From NCBI GenBank assembly GCA_944325145.1, contig CALYDL010000002.1, positions 62,001-126,000 on the forward strand: a stretch of 64,000 bases of DNA, in the 5' to 3' direction. The translations under genes were made by a program, and so were the position numbers. Under the pieces are notes generated by a model. It saw only the letters and a list, made by a program, of their open reading frames with translations. It was not told where the DNA came from and did not search any database. Positions within the stretch are counted from its first letter, which is position 1, and each line of letters begins with the position of its first letter. This DNA is from Candidatus Gastranaerophilales bacterium. GTDB lineage: Bacteria; Cyanobacteriota; Vampirovibrionia; Gastranaerophilales; Gastranaerophilaceae. Of this stretch, positions 52,797-61,880 are shown piece after piece.

Positions 52797-54501
52797 AATT
52801 TTTATTTTTGTTTTAATTTTTATTTCTCTTTTTTTTCTTTTTAAAAAAGAAAATTACCCCGATATAAGAATAACTTCAACTTTAATGAACAATTCGGCTT
52901 CATCTGTTGATAAAAAAATAACACGCCCCATTGAAAAAATTCTTTTTCAAATAGGCGAAATTGAAGATATAAAATCTGAATCTGTTTATGAGAAAAACAT
53001 TATTGATATTTATTTAAAAAAGAAGCCTTTTTTAAATGTTAATAATATCAAAGATGAAATTGCAAGAGATATTCTTTTAGAAAAAGAAAAAATAGGAAGT
53101 GGCGCTGAAATTTTATTTGATGAAAATTTTAACGAAATTTATGACGTTTTAATTGGAATTACAAATGAAAACGGCAATTATGAAGAACTTTATAAAAAAA
53201 CTGAAAATATTAAAGATGAATTTTTAAAATTAAAAAGAAGAGATAAAGTGACAATTAAAGGCGATGAGGAGCAAACACTTTATCTGTTCTATAAAAGCCC
53301 GTATTTTTCAAACCTTAAATTGGCAAATGATTTAATTAGAAAAGAAATTTTAAATATAAACCCAACTTTTGGCGGCGGATATTATGAAGCGGGGAAAAAC
53401 ATTATAGAACTGAATTCTGAAAATAAATTTCAAAACGAAGATGACATTAAAAAAAGAATTATAAATATAGAAGGAAAGCCGATTAAATTAGAAGATATTT
53501 TTGAAATCGAAAAAACTGTTAAAATTCCAAAAACAAAATTAACTTTAATAAACGGCAAAAGGGGACTTATTCTTGCGGTTTCAAAAATGAAAGGAACAAA
53601 CGGTTTTTTATTTAACAGGGAAGTTTTTAATTTGGTTCAAAAATTAAACAAAAAATATAATGGTGTTGAAATTATTTATAATAAAAACTTATTTAAAAAT
53701 AATTACCTTTATTTTGAAATTTTGACAGATAACGGAAGAAATTTTAATGAAACAAAAAATATTGTCCTAAAAAGCGAAGATTTTCTTAATAAAAATAATG
53801 TTCAAAATTATACGGCATTTATTGGCTATTTTCCCCCAAAAATAAATAAAAAAGTTTTTGAAGGAGTTGAAAAACCCAATTTTGCAGCTTTTATTATAAA
53901 AACAAAGAATAAAAATAAAATAAAACGTGAATTTGAAAATTACCTGAAAAATAATTTTCCTATTGTCCAAATTAAAACAAACTATAAAAACCCAATCAAA
54001 GTTAAAATTTCAAACAAAAATTTTGATAGTTTTATAAAGCAAAAAGAAAATTTTAAAAACGAATTAAATAAAATTAATGAAATTTCTTTTATCTCAGATG
54101 ATTGGGGCAGAGAAACTTTTTCACAAGGGGTTAAAATAAATGAAAATTTAGCCGTTCAATATGGAATTTCACCTGTTGAAATTTTTAATTTTTTAAACGG
54201 CTTTTATAATGGAATTACATTAACCTATTATTTTAAAGATGATGTCAGAATTCCTGTTGTTTTAAAAGGGAAAGATTTTGTTGATATTAATTCACTTGCA
54301 ATTTATTCAAATAAGGTAAAAAAAATAATTCCGATAGGGGAATTTGCGCAAATTAAACCGAAATTAATTTATCCTAAAATTTTAAGGTCAAATAATGAAT
54401 ACTACGCCATATTTACAATTGAACCCAACAATTTGCAAATAAAAAGAAAAATTAAACAAATTTTAAAAAATAGTTATAACTATGAAATCTTAAAAAATTA
54501 A
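52789..54501 (+). CDS. RND-family porter protein lacking the transmembrane pump domain
   Basis: 570 residues; AcrB/CusA relatives have about 1030. One N-terminal helix (about 3-18) is followed by the first periplasmic half: NNSASSVDKKITRPIEKILF, GGGYYEAGKNIIELNSE, EGKPIKLEDIFEIE, and NGKRGLILAVSKMKG. At about residue 302 it runs directly into the second half: NPIKVKISNKNFD, QYGISPVEIFNFLNGFYNGI, KKIIPIGEFAQIKPK. The helices that should lie between (TM2-TM6, with the proton-relay Asp residues) and the C-terminal TM8-TM12 are absent. The frame is continuous with normal codon use, and the gene overlaps its adaptor, so the fusion is likely real and used. It cannot be a proton-driven pump on its own. 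Confidence 0.85.
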   Translation: MNKIFIFVLIFISLFFLFKKENYPDIRITSTLMNNSASSVDKKITRPIEKILFQIGEIEDIKSESVYEKNIIDIYLKKKPFLNVNNIKDEIARDILLEKEKIGSGAEILFDENFNEIYDVLIGITNENGNYEELYKKTENIKDEFLKLKRRDKVTIKGDEEQTLYLFYKSPYFSNLKLANDLIRKEILNINPTFGGGYYEAGKNIIELNSENKFQNEDDIKKRIINIEGKPIKLEDIFEIEKTVKIPKTKLTLINGKRGLILAVSKMKGTNGFLFNREVFNLVQKLNKKYNGVEIIYNKNLFKNNYLYFEILTDNGRNFNETKNIVLKSEDFLNKNNVQNYTAFIGYFPPKINKKVFEGVEKPNFAAFIIKTKNKNKIKREFENYLKNNFPIVQIKTNYKNPIKVKISNKNFDSFIKQKENFKNELNKINEISFISDDWGRETFSQGVKINENLAVQYGISPVEIFNFLNGFYNGITLTYYFKDDVRIPVVLKGKDFVDINSLAIYSNKVKKIIPIGEFAQIKPKLIYPKILRSNNEYYAIFTIEPNNLQIKRKIKQILKNSYNYEILKN

Positions 54502-54523
54502 AATTTATGTTAGTATAAATATA

Positions 54524-56131
54524 ATGAATTTTTTAAATAATTTAAAAGGCGACATCCAAGGCGGCATTATATCTTCAATTGTAGCGCTCCCGCAAGCGCT
54601 TGCTTTTGGTGTTGCGGTTGGTTTGGGTGCTTCAAGCGGTGTTTGGGGCGCTATAATTCTTTGTTTTATTGCAGGTTTGTTTGGGGGCAAGGTTCCTTTA
54701 ATTTCAGGTCCTACAGGCCCTGTTGCAATTGTAACGGCTTCTGTTGCAGCTAATTTTCAGGGCGATTTATCTTCTATCGTTTTAGTTTTGCTTTTATCTG
54801 CAATAATTCAAATTTTAATTTCCCTGACAAATGCGCCATCTGTTGTAAAATATGTTCCATACCCTGTAATTTCAGGCTTTTTAAATGGTGTTGGAACAAT
54901 ATTAATTTTAATGCAATTAAACCCGCTTGTCGGGAATAAAACTTTATCAAATTCCTTTGAAAGTGTTAAATATTTAATTTTAAATTTAGGTTCAATTAAT
55001 AAAACAGCCCTTATTTTGGGGGTTTTAACCTTATTTATTATTTTTATTATTCCAAAAAAAATATCAAGAATAATACCATCGGAATTAATTGCATTAATTT
55101 TAGTTACTTTTATTTCAATAAAAATGGGAGCTGATGTAGATAAAATTTCAAATATTTCAATTTCTTTTCCAAGTTTTATAATTCCAAACTTTGATTTTGA
55201 TTTAATTTCAAAAGCATTTCCTTATGCTCTAACTTTAGCTGTTATTTGTTCATCTGAAACAATGATGACAAGTTTGGTTGCAGATTCACTTAAAAATGAT
55301 AGAACAAATGCAAATAAAACCTTGTTTTCTCAAGGTCTAGGGAATTTATTTTGCGCACTAACAGGCTCTATGACAGGTTCTGCAGCTACCATGAGAACCG
55401 TTGCCGCTATAAATTCAGGTGCCGCAACAAGGCTTGCCGCTTTTATAAACCCTGTTATTTTAATTTTATTAATTACAATTTGTTCATCTTTTGTAAAAGA
55501 AATTCCACTTTGTGTTTTAGCCGGCATTTTGATTAAAATAGGGCTTAATATAATTGATGTTAAACTTTTAAAAGTTATAAAATATGCGCCGAAAGATGAC
55601 CTTATTATTTTATTTACAGTTTTCTTATTAACGGTATTTTATAATTTGATTTTTGCAGTTGGTGCAGGAATAACTTTAGCTGCACTTTTATACGCTAAAA
55701 GAGTGGCGGATAAAACCAATTTAACAAAAACAACATATAATATAGAACCTGAAAACATTCTGCTAGAGGCTGAATTAACCAAAAATTATAAATATAAAAT
55801 AAGGGTTGTTCATATAGACGGGCAATTTTTCTTTGGTTCTGCAACTCAAATTGTTTCTCAGTTTGATGAAATGCTTGGAACAAAATATTTGGTTATAAAC
55901 TATGAATCAACTTCTTTGCTTGATATTTCAGCGGTTTTTGCGCTTGAAGATATTATTATAAGATTAAAAGCGCAGCACATTATTTTAATGCTTATTATAA
56001 AATCTGAAGCCGTTTTAAACCAATTAAAAGATTTAAACATCATTTCTCAAATAGGGGAAGAAAATGTTTTCCACACAGAAAAAGATGCGGTTAATTTTGC
56101 AAAAAAGCATATAAAATTAAACCTTAAATAA
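54524..56131 (+). CDS. SulP (SLC26) family anion transporter with STAS domain
   Basis: 535 residues, about 12-14 membrane helices. DIQGGIISSIVALPQALAFG starts helix 1, ISGPTGPVAIVTASVAAN is the conserved SulP motif near residue 60, NGVGTILILMQLNPLVG follows, and ALTGSMTGSAATMRTVAAIN near 285 is the second hallmark. The STAS domain (about 430-535) has VVHIDGQFFFGSATQIV and ESTSLLDISAVFALEDI. Substrate may be sulfate, bicarbonate or another anion; not decidable. There is no SD; TATAAA lies 4 bases before the ATG, so the start signal is unusual. Confidence 0.9.
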   Translation: MNFLNNLKGDIQGGIISSIVALPQALAFGVAVGLGASSGVWGAIILCFIAGLFGGKVPLISGPTGPVAIVTASVAANFQGDLSSIVLVLLLSAIIQILISLTNAPSVVKYVPYPVISGFLNGVGTILILMQLNPLVGNKTLSNSFESVKYLILNLGSINKTALILGVLTLFIIFIIPKKISRIIPSELIALILVTFISIKMGADVDKISNISISFPSFIIPNFDFDLISKAFPYALTLAVICSSETMMTSLVADSLKNDRTNANKTLFSQGLGNLFCALTGSMTGSAATMRTVAAINSGAATRLAAFINPVILILLITICSSFVKEIPLCVLAGILIKIGLNIIDVKLLKVIKYAPKDDLIILFTVFLLTVFYNLIFAVGAGITLAALLYAKRVADKTNLTKTTYNIEPENILLEAELTKNYKYKIRVVHIDGQFFFGSATQIVSQFDEMLGTKYLVINYESTSLLDISAVFALEDIIIRLKAQHIILMLIIKSEAVLNQLKDLNIISQIGEENVFHTEKDAVNFAKKHIKLNLK

Positions 56132-56675
56132 TTATTTCCCCTTGCCTTAAAACAATCGGTTTTTCACCTGTGCATAAAACAACGGTTGAAGCTGTTCCTT
56201 TTGGGGGAATATTATCTATTGGTTTAATTATTTTAATTTTATCGCCAAATTGTTTAATTGCTTCATCATAATTTTTAACAGGTTCTTTGTTTGATAAATT
56301 AAGAGAAGTTGTTGCCAAAACTCCCCCTTCAAAGTTTTTTGCAATATCTAAAAAACCATTATGGTTTGGAATTCTTATTCCAACAGTATTTTTATTCGAT
56401 GTTATAAACAAGGGGCAAATTTCCGTTTTTTCAAAAATAAGCGTAAGCCCCCCTGGGAAAAATTTATCTATCAAATTTTTAGCATAATCAGGAACATTTT
56501 TAATATAAGGATATAACTTTTGAATATCATCGCTCATTAAAATTAAGGGCTTAGTTCTATCTCTTCCTTTAAGTTCATAAATTTTATTCACCTTATCTTC
56601 ATCTAAAGGGTGGCAGCCAATTCCCCAAACGGTGTCTGTTTCAAAGCCTAAAATGTCATTTTTATTGTATTTCAT
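56124..56675 (-). CDS. tsaC: L-threonylcarbamoyladenylate synthase (TsaC/Sua5 type)
   Basis: 183 residues; makes threonylcarbamoyl-AMP for t6A at position 37 of tRNA. GFETDTVWGIGCHPLDED near residue 10, KIYELKGRDRTKPLILM near 31, FFPGGLTLIFEK near 72, TVGIRIPNHNG near 95 and ATTSLNLSNKEP near 120. Short TsaC form without the Sua5 domain. It overlaps murJ by 14 bases at its start and the convergent SulP gene by 8 bases at its end. Confidence 0.92.
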   Translation of the reverse strand: MKYNKNDILGFETDTVWGIGCHPLDEDKVNKIYELKGRDRTKPLILMSDDIQKLYPYIKNVPDYAKNLIDKFFPGGLTLIFEKTEICPLFITSNKNTVGIRIPNHNGFLDIAKNFEGGVLATTSLNLSNKEPVKNYDEAIKQFGDKIKIIKPIDNIPPKGTASTVVLCTGEKPIVLRQGEIII

Positions 56676-58281
56676 TATTATTTGCCTTTTTATTAAATTT
56701 ATTTTTAATTTTTGAAATTAATTCTTCCATATATTCAATTTTTAAAATGTGCGACAAACCAAAATATGAAATTGTCATAATAATTCCAACTAAAAGAAGT
56801 TTAATTAAGCCCATTATAAAGTTCCATTCAATAAATTTTGAATAAATATCTGAAATAAATGAACCAATTAAAAATGTTATTGCTGCCACAACAAGAATTT
56901 TAAAGCAGTTTGAAATTAAACTTTTATAGCCAATGCTTATTTTTCTTTTTAATAAAATAGTGAGCATTGAAGCATTAAACAAAGTTACAAGAGTGGTTGA
57001 TAGGGCAATGCCGTTTATTCCCATTGGTTTTACCAAAAGCAGGTTTAAAAATATTTTTAAAATAATACACCCTATTGCAATTAAAAACGGGGTTTTAGAA
57101 TCGCCATAAGAATAAAAAAGCCTTGTTGCACTATCTCTTACAACGTATGGAATGATTGATAAAGTTATAAAAAATAAAATGTCTGAAACCAAAATTGTCG
57201 CATCATAATCAAATGCGCCCCTTTGAAGTGCAAGCCTTATTGCATCTGTTCGAACAACAAAAATGCAAACCATCAAAAATGCACCTGCATAAATTAAGGT
57301 TCCAATTCCTTTTTTATAATAATGCCTTACGCCTTCTATATCTATTTGCCCAACTAACCTTGAAAATAGAGGAAACAAAGGAACCAAAATTGCCGTTAAC
57401 AATAACCCCACAGGAAATTGAAAAATTCTGTTCGCATAGCCAAAAGCAGTCCAAGCGCCTTCTTTTAAGTTAGATGAAAAGAACATATCAACATAAACGC
57501 CCAATTGCCCGATAGTTGAGCTTAAAAAAGCAGGAAATAAAAGTTCTAATATTTCGTTAAAATTTTTATTTTTGAAAAAATCAAATGAAGGTTTAAATGA
57601 ATATCCTATTTTTCTAACCACGGGCGCTTGCAATAAAAATTGTAAAATTGCGCCGAATAATGTTCCGACTGCAAGATAAAAGCCTGTTTTATCGCCTTTT
57701 GTAATTAAAAGAACAATAATAACGCCAACTGATAACATAGAAGGCGAGATATTTGGCAATAAAAACCTTTTATATGTAACCAAAATGCCGTAATACAAAC
57801 CAATAACGGCGCCAATTAAAATAATCGGCGACATTATTTTTAAAAGATATGAAGCATAACTTAAAAGTTCAGAATTATCGCCATTTATAATCAATTGCAT
57901 AACCTGATGAGGAAAAAAGAAACAAATTAAAGTTAAAATTAAAAACAAAATTATAGAAAATGTTTCAAACGTGTTAAAAAGTTTTTTAACGCTTTCATCG
58001 GGTTTAGTTGTAAAATCTTTAACTATTCTTGAAAAAACAGCAACCGTTGCACTATGAAAAGGGCCGCCAACGCCGCCTAAAATAACCAATACAAGAGCAG
58101 GAATTTGATATGCATAAAAATAAGCATCTGATACAACGCTTGCGCCATAATAGTTTGCAACAACAATATCTCTTAAAAAACCTGCTATTTTAGATAGTAA
58201 AATTATAATTGCAATAAAACTTGCTGCCTTTAAAAGCCCTTGCCCGTCATTATTTTTAACTTCGTTTGCGGGTTCATTCAT
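56662..58281 (-). CDS. murJ: Lipid II flippase
   Basis: Flips lipid II across the inner membrane for peptidoglycan synthesis. 539 residues from the ATG at 58281, which is 9 bases after GGAG; the frame is open to a TTG at 58296 but that codon lies at the GGAG. MOP/MVF superfamily with 13-14 helices: LSKIAGFLRDIVVANYYGAS near residue 30, GGVGGPFHSATVAVFS near 70, FGYANRIFQFPVGLLLTAIL near 270, and RDSATRLFYSYGDSKTPF near 360. The start overlaps the SpoIID-like gene by 8 bases. Confidence 0.93.
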   Translation of the reverse strand: MNEPANEVKNNDGQGLLKAASFIAIIILLSKIAGFLRDIVVANYYGASVVSDAYFYAYQIPALVLVILGGVGGPFHSATVAVFSRIVKDFTTKPDESVKKLFNTFETFSIILFLILTLICFFFPHQVMQLIINGDNSELLSYASYLLKIMSPIILIGAVIGLYYGILVTYKRFLLPNISPSMLSVGVIIVLLITKGDKTGFYLAVGTLFGAILQFLLQAPVVRKIGYSFKPSFDFFKNKNFNEILELLFPAFLSSTIGQLGVYVDMFFSSNLKEGAWTAFGYANRIFQFPVGLLLTAILVPLFPLFSRLVGQIDIEGVRHYYKKGIGTLIYAGAFLMVCIFVVRTDAIRLALQRGAFDYDATILVSDILFFITLSIIPYVVRDSATRLFYSYGDSKTPFLIAIGCIILKIFLNLLLVKPMGINGIALSTTLVTLFNASMLTILLKRKISIGYKSLISNCFKILVVAAITFLIGSFISDIYSKFIEWNFIMGLIKLLLVGIIMTISYFGLSHILKIEYMEELISKIKNKFNKKANNNEIQ

Positions 58282-60115
58282 TTTCATCTGCTCCAAAAAT
58301 TAAATAAAATTTAACTGTTTTTTTCTTGTCTTTTTCATCTAACGGTTTAAAAATAATTTTATTTTTGCCATCAGTTAAAAAGTTTGTAATTTCTGTTTTA
58401 ATATATTTTTTGTTAAACCCTGAAACTTCGGGGTTAAAATAATAATCGTTTATAAAAAATGCAATATTTGAAACTCTGTCGGGGTTTTCAATTATTAAAT
58501 AACAATGGTTTTTATCTTCTTTTAAAAGCTCTTTTAATTCATTTTTTAACGGGCTTTTTGAAGGGTTAAGCGCATTTTTTGAAGAGTCTTCTTTTTTCTT
58601 AAAATAAAATTCCTGAACGTAGTTCATATTAATTTCATTGTATGAAACATTTTTTGGAATTGTGCCTAAGTAAATTCCTTTATAATAATGTTTTAAAATA
58701 TTTTGATAGCTAACACCATAGCTTGATAAATACCCTGCGCCATATTGGCTCATTCCAACCCCATGGCCAAAGCCTGCACCATAGATAGTAAAAGTTGCAG
58801 GCAGCATTTTGCCTAATTTTGTTCTATATACTTTTTTGTGGTCTTCTTCTTCAATAACGCCTTCATTTTTCTTTTCTTTCATTTTAAAAATGGCGTTATC
58901 TTCTTTTTCTTCTTCTTTAATTTCTTCTTTTATTTCATCTTCAATTTTTTTATCTGTTTCTTTTTCAACAATAAAATTTGCACTCGGCAAAAATGAACCG
59001 TTTTGTTTAAAAAGCCTTCTTATGGGAAGTTCTTTTGAAACAATATAGTTTCCTGAAAGAGATTTTATTTCAATTTCAAGGGCTTTATAGGAATCGCCCC
59101 TTTTTAAAACTTTAATGTCTTCTAAACCGTAAAATTCTTTTTCACCTGTATATTTTGGAAAAACTGCCCCTGTTTTTGATTGTTCCAATAAAGTTTTTGC
59201 TAAAATTTCTTCAAGTTCAAACCTGTCAAATTTCTTTTCCCATCTATATTTTGGCGAATTCATATCAAAAGAAGGAACTTTTTCTTTAAAATATTCTTCT
59301 AAATCTTTTTCGCTTCTTAATTCTTTCAGGTCTTTATTATCTTGAACTGAAACCAAATAGGGTTTATTAATTGTGCCATTGCCGTATGTATTTATATAGC
59401 TTTCTGTTATGCCTGATGCAGTTGAAGAATAAAGAGTTAAAATAATATCGTTATCATAAAGCGCATAAATTCCAAGAGTTTCATCTACCGCTTTATTTGA
59501 AATTGAAGTTTCACTGTTTGCGCCATAATAAACTTGGCATGCGGTTGAATCGCAAACATCATAGTTTTTATAAGCGGTATTTTCACGGTTTGCATAATCT
59601 CTTGCAGCAATTGCCTGTGCCTTAAGTGCCTCAAGCCCGAATGAAACAGGCATTTCATTTGGCACAACGCCTTTCAGGTAATCTTGCATGGATAAAACAT
59701 TAATTATATTGAATTTATTTTCTTTTATTTGTTTAAGCTCAATTATGCCGTTATAATAAGCAGGCGTTCCTTTTCTTTTTAAATTTTTAATGCCTATTTT
59801 TCCATCTCCTGATAGAACAATCGGGCCTTTTGCTTCTTTTAAGATGTTTTTGCCATCTAAATTAATATAGAAAACCCCGTTTGTAATTCTTGCATCTATA
59901 TTAGAATATGCGTCAGCATCAAACTTTTCACCTGATGTCATATCAATAATGCTTATATTTCCGTTTGGAACAAATGAAGCATTCATATATTCATAAGTTG
60001 AAAACGAATTATTTGAAATGCCCACTCGAACGGTTGTTTTTTCACCAACAACAGCCATTGCTTTTGGTGAAAATAAAACTAAAATTAATAATAAAATCCA
60101 AAAAAACTTCCTCAT
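58274..60115 (-). CDS. Exported SpoIID/LytB-domain protein (amidase-enhancer-like)
   Basis: 613 residues with a signal peptide (about 1-21). SpoIID core: NVLSMQDYLKGVVPNEMPV near residue 137, GLEALKAQAIAARDYA near 158 and FGHGVGMSQYGAGYLSSYG near 460; the strongly conserved Glu and the HGVGMSQYGA motif are intact. SpoIID-like proteins cleave or remodel denuded peptidoglycan glycans. A charged Lys/Glu linker (about 395-440) is inserted in the domain, and a C-terminal beta domain of about 100 residues follows. It is not a sign of sporulation: the domain is common in non-sporulating bacteria. No SD; TAAAAT is 7 bases before the ATG. Confidence 0.88.
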   Translation of the reverse strand: MRKFFWILLLILVLFSPKAMAVVGEKTTVRVGISNNSFSTYEYMNASFVPNGNISIIDMTSGEKFDADAYSNIDARITNGVFYINLDGKNILKEAKGPIVLSGDGKIGIKNLKRKGTPAYYNGIIELKQIKENKFNIINVLSMQDYLKGVVPNEMPVSFGLEALKAQAIAARDYANRENTAYKNYDVCDSTACQVYYGANSETSISNKAVDETLGIYALYDNDIILTLYSSTASGITESYINTYGNGTINKPYLVSVQDNKDLKELRSEKDLEEYFKEKVPSFDMNSPKYRWEKKFDRFELEEILAKTLLEQSKTGAVFPKYTGEKEFYGLEDIKVLKRGDSYKALEIEIKSLSGNYIVSKELPIRRLFKQNGSFLPSANFIVEKETDKKIEDEIKEEIKEEEKEDNAIFKMKEKKNEGVIEEEDHKKVYRTKLGKMLPATFTIYGAGFGHGVGMSQYGAGYLSSYGVSYQNILKHYYKGIYLGTIPKNVSYNEINMNYVQEFYFKKKEDSSKNALNPSKSPLKNELKELLKEDKNHCYLIIENPDRVSNIAFFINDYYFNPEVSGFNKKYIKTEITNFLTDGKNKIIFKPLDEKDKKKTVKFYLIFGADENE

Positions 60116-60138
60116 AAGATTAATTTTACAACAAAAAC

Positions 60139-60167
60139 TTTACCCAAAGATAAAATTATTCTATTAT
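60139..60167 (+). promoter_or_regulatory. Promoter of the sugar ABC permease genes, leaderless arrangement
   Basis: -35 TTTACC (60139-60144), 17-base spacer, -10 TATTAT (60162-60167), then 7 bases to the ATG at 60175. No SD. The expected transcript start falls on or beside the ATG. The same 59-base gap also serves the divergent SpoIID-like gene. Confidence 0.6.
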
Positions 60168-60174
60168 AAGTTTG

Positions 60175-61044
60175 ATGAAACAAAACAATTTTTTAACACC
60201 CTATATTTTTCTTTTTCCGGCATTTTTGTGCCTTTCACTGTTTTTCTTTCTTCCTTTTTTTCAAACAGTTTTAATGAGCTTTTTTGATTATTCAAAAGAT
60301 TTTTATACCCCTGTTTTTACAGGCTTTTTAAATTATATTCAGGTTTTTCAAAATAAAGTTTTTATTCAATCTATTTTTAATACATTTTGGTTTTTAATTT
60401 TATGCGTGCCATTTTTAGTTATTTTTCCTTTATTTGTGGCAATTTTGATTGATCAAAAAATTAAATTTTCAAACCTTTATAAATTAATAATCTATATTCC
60501 AGTTGTTGTTTCAATTGTTGTTGTTGCAATTGCTTTTAAGTGGCTGTATCAGCCTGAAGGGTTATTAAATTATTTTTTGGGGTTAGTTCATATAAAACCT
60601 GTTAATTGGCTCACAAACCCAAATATTGCGATGTTATCTGTTGCCCTTGTCACCATTTTTAAGGGCATTGGCTATTATATGATGATTTATTTAAGCGCCC
60701 TTATGAGTGTGCCAAAAGAACTTTATGAAGCTTGTGATATTGATGGGGCAGGCTTTTTTAAAAAACATTTAACAGTAACTATTCCCCACCTAATGCCTGT
60801 AATTGCGCTTGTTACAACAATAAGTTCAATTTCTGCGCTTAAGGTTTTTGTTGAAATTTATGTTATGACAAAAGGGGGCCCATTGAATTCAACAAAAACA
60901 ATTGTTTATTATATTTATGAAAACGCCTTTGAAAGCTTGGAACTTGGAACTGCAAGTGCTGCTTGTGTTATTTTGCTTATTCTTGTTACAATTTTTTCAA
61001 CAATAAACATTTTGTGTTTTGAAAGGGATAAATACGGCCTATGA
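60175..61044 (+). CDS. ABC sugar transporter permease (MalF/UgpA type)
   Basis: 289 residues with six membrane helices. The EAA loop is ELYEACDIDGAGFFKKHLTV near residue 180, with KELYEA coupling to the ATPase. TKGGPLNSTKTIVYYIYENAF is typical of carbohydrate-uptake (CUT1) permeases. A TTG just before the ATG is not needed. No substrate-binding protein or ATPase is adjacent, so partners must come from elsewhere. It overlaps the second permease by 4 bases. Confidence 0.92.
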   Translation: MKQNNFLTPYIFLFPAFLCLSLFFFLPFFQTVLMSFFDYSKDFYTPVFTGFLNYIQVFQNKVFIQSIFNTFWFLILCVPFLVIFPLFVAILIDQKIKFSNLYKLIIYIPVVVSIVVVAIAFKWLYQPEGLLNYFLGLVHIKPVNWLTNPNIAMLSVALVTIFKGIGYYMMIYLSALMSVPKELYEACDIDGAGFFKKHLTVTIPHLMPVIALVTTISSISALKVFVEIYVMTKGGPLNSTKTIVYYIYENAFESLELGTASAACVILLILVTIFSTINILCFERDKYGL

Positions 61045-61880
61045 AAAACATAAAAGGGTTTTTGGTTCACTTAACTTTAATTTTAATCTCGCTTTTTTGC
61101 CTGCTGCCTTTTTTATGGTTAACATCAACCGCAATGAAAGGTGCAAGTGAAAACATTTTTCAATACCCGCCTGTTTTAATTCCAAAGTTCCCGACTTTTA
61201 ATAATTTTTATGAAGTCTTAAAAGCGGTTCCAATTATAAAATATGCAATAAACAGTTTCATTGTTGCAAGTTTTACCGTTATTTTAAATTTAATTTTTTC
61301 ATCTCTTGCTGCGTATCCTTTGGCAAGAATGAATTTTAAAGGCAAAAATGCGGCGTTTTTCCTTATTTTATTAACCCTTATGATTCCATTCCAAGCTATC
61401 ATGCTCCCTCTTTATATAATTATTTTAAAAATGAATTTGATTGATTCAATTTCAGATTTCAACGGCTATCTTGGAATGATTTTGCCTTTTTGTGTGAATG
61501 CTTTTGGTATTTTTCTTTTAAGGCAAGCCTTTTTAACCATTCCAAAAGAACTTGAAGAATCTGCTTTTATTGATGGGTGCAATTCTTTTCAAATTTTCAC
61601 TAAAATTTTATTACCACTAATAAAGCCTTCGCTTTCTGTTCTTGCAATTTTTACATTTGTTGGAAGCTGGGGCGAATTTTTGTGGCCAAGCATTATCTTA
61701 ACCAAACAAACCCTGTTTACTTTGCCTGTTGGCATTAATGAACTTCAAGGCGCATTCAGCGCAAATTACAGGCTTATTGCGGCAGGTTCCATTGTTTCAA
61801 TTATTCCTATTTTAATTTTCTTTATCTCTCTTCAAAAATATTTCATTAAAGGTGAAAATGAAGGTGCCGTTAAAGGGTAG
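61041..61880 (+). CDS. ABC sugar transporter permease (MalG/UgpE type)
   Basis: 279 residues, six helices. The EAA loop is ELEESAFIDGCNSFQIFTKI near residue 175. AAYPLARMNFKGKNAAFFLI near 90, MIPFQAIMLPLYIIILKMNL near 115 and SWGEFLWPSIILT near 215 are typical of the second CUT1 permease. Together with the preceding gene it forms the heterodimeric membrane channel of a sugar importer. The operon appears to end here. Confidence 0.92.
   Translation: MKNIKGFLVHLTLILISLFCLLPFLWLTSTAMKGASENIFQYPPVLIPKFPTFNNFYEVLKAVPIIKYAINSFIVASFTVILNLIFSSLAAYPLARMNFKGKNAAFFLILLTLMIPFQAIMLPLYIIILKMNLIDSISDFNGYLGMILPFCVNAFGIFLLRQAFLTIPKELEESAFIDGCNSFQIFTKILLPLIKPSLSVLAIFTFVGSWGEFLWPSIILTKQTLFTLPVGINELQGAFSANYRLIAAGSIVSIIPILIFFISLQKYFIKGENEGAVKG

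Noticed and set aside
52789-54501. The short RND gene as an ordinary frameshifted pseudogene
   Set aside because: The frame is continuous across both halves, ends normally, and no helix-coding remnants lie in other frames.
58274-60115. SpoIID domain as evidence for sporulation
   Set aside because: SpoIID/LytB domains are common in non-sporulating bacteria and no other sporulation gene is present.
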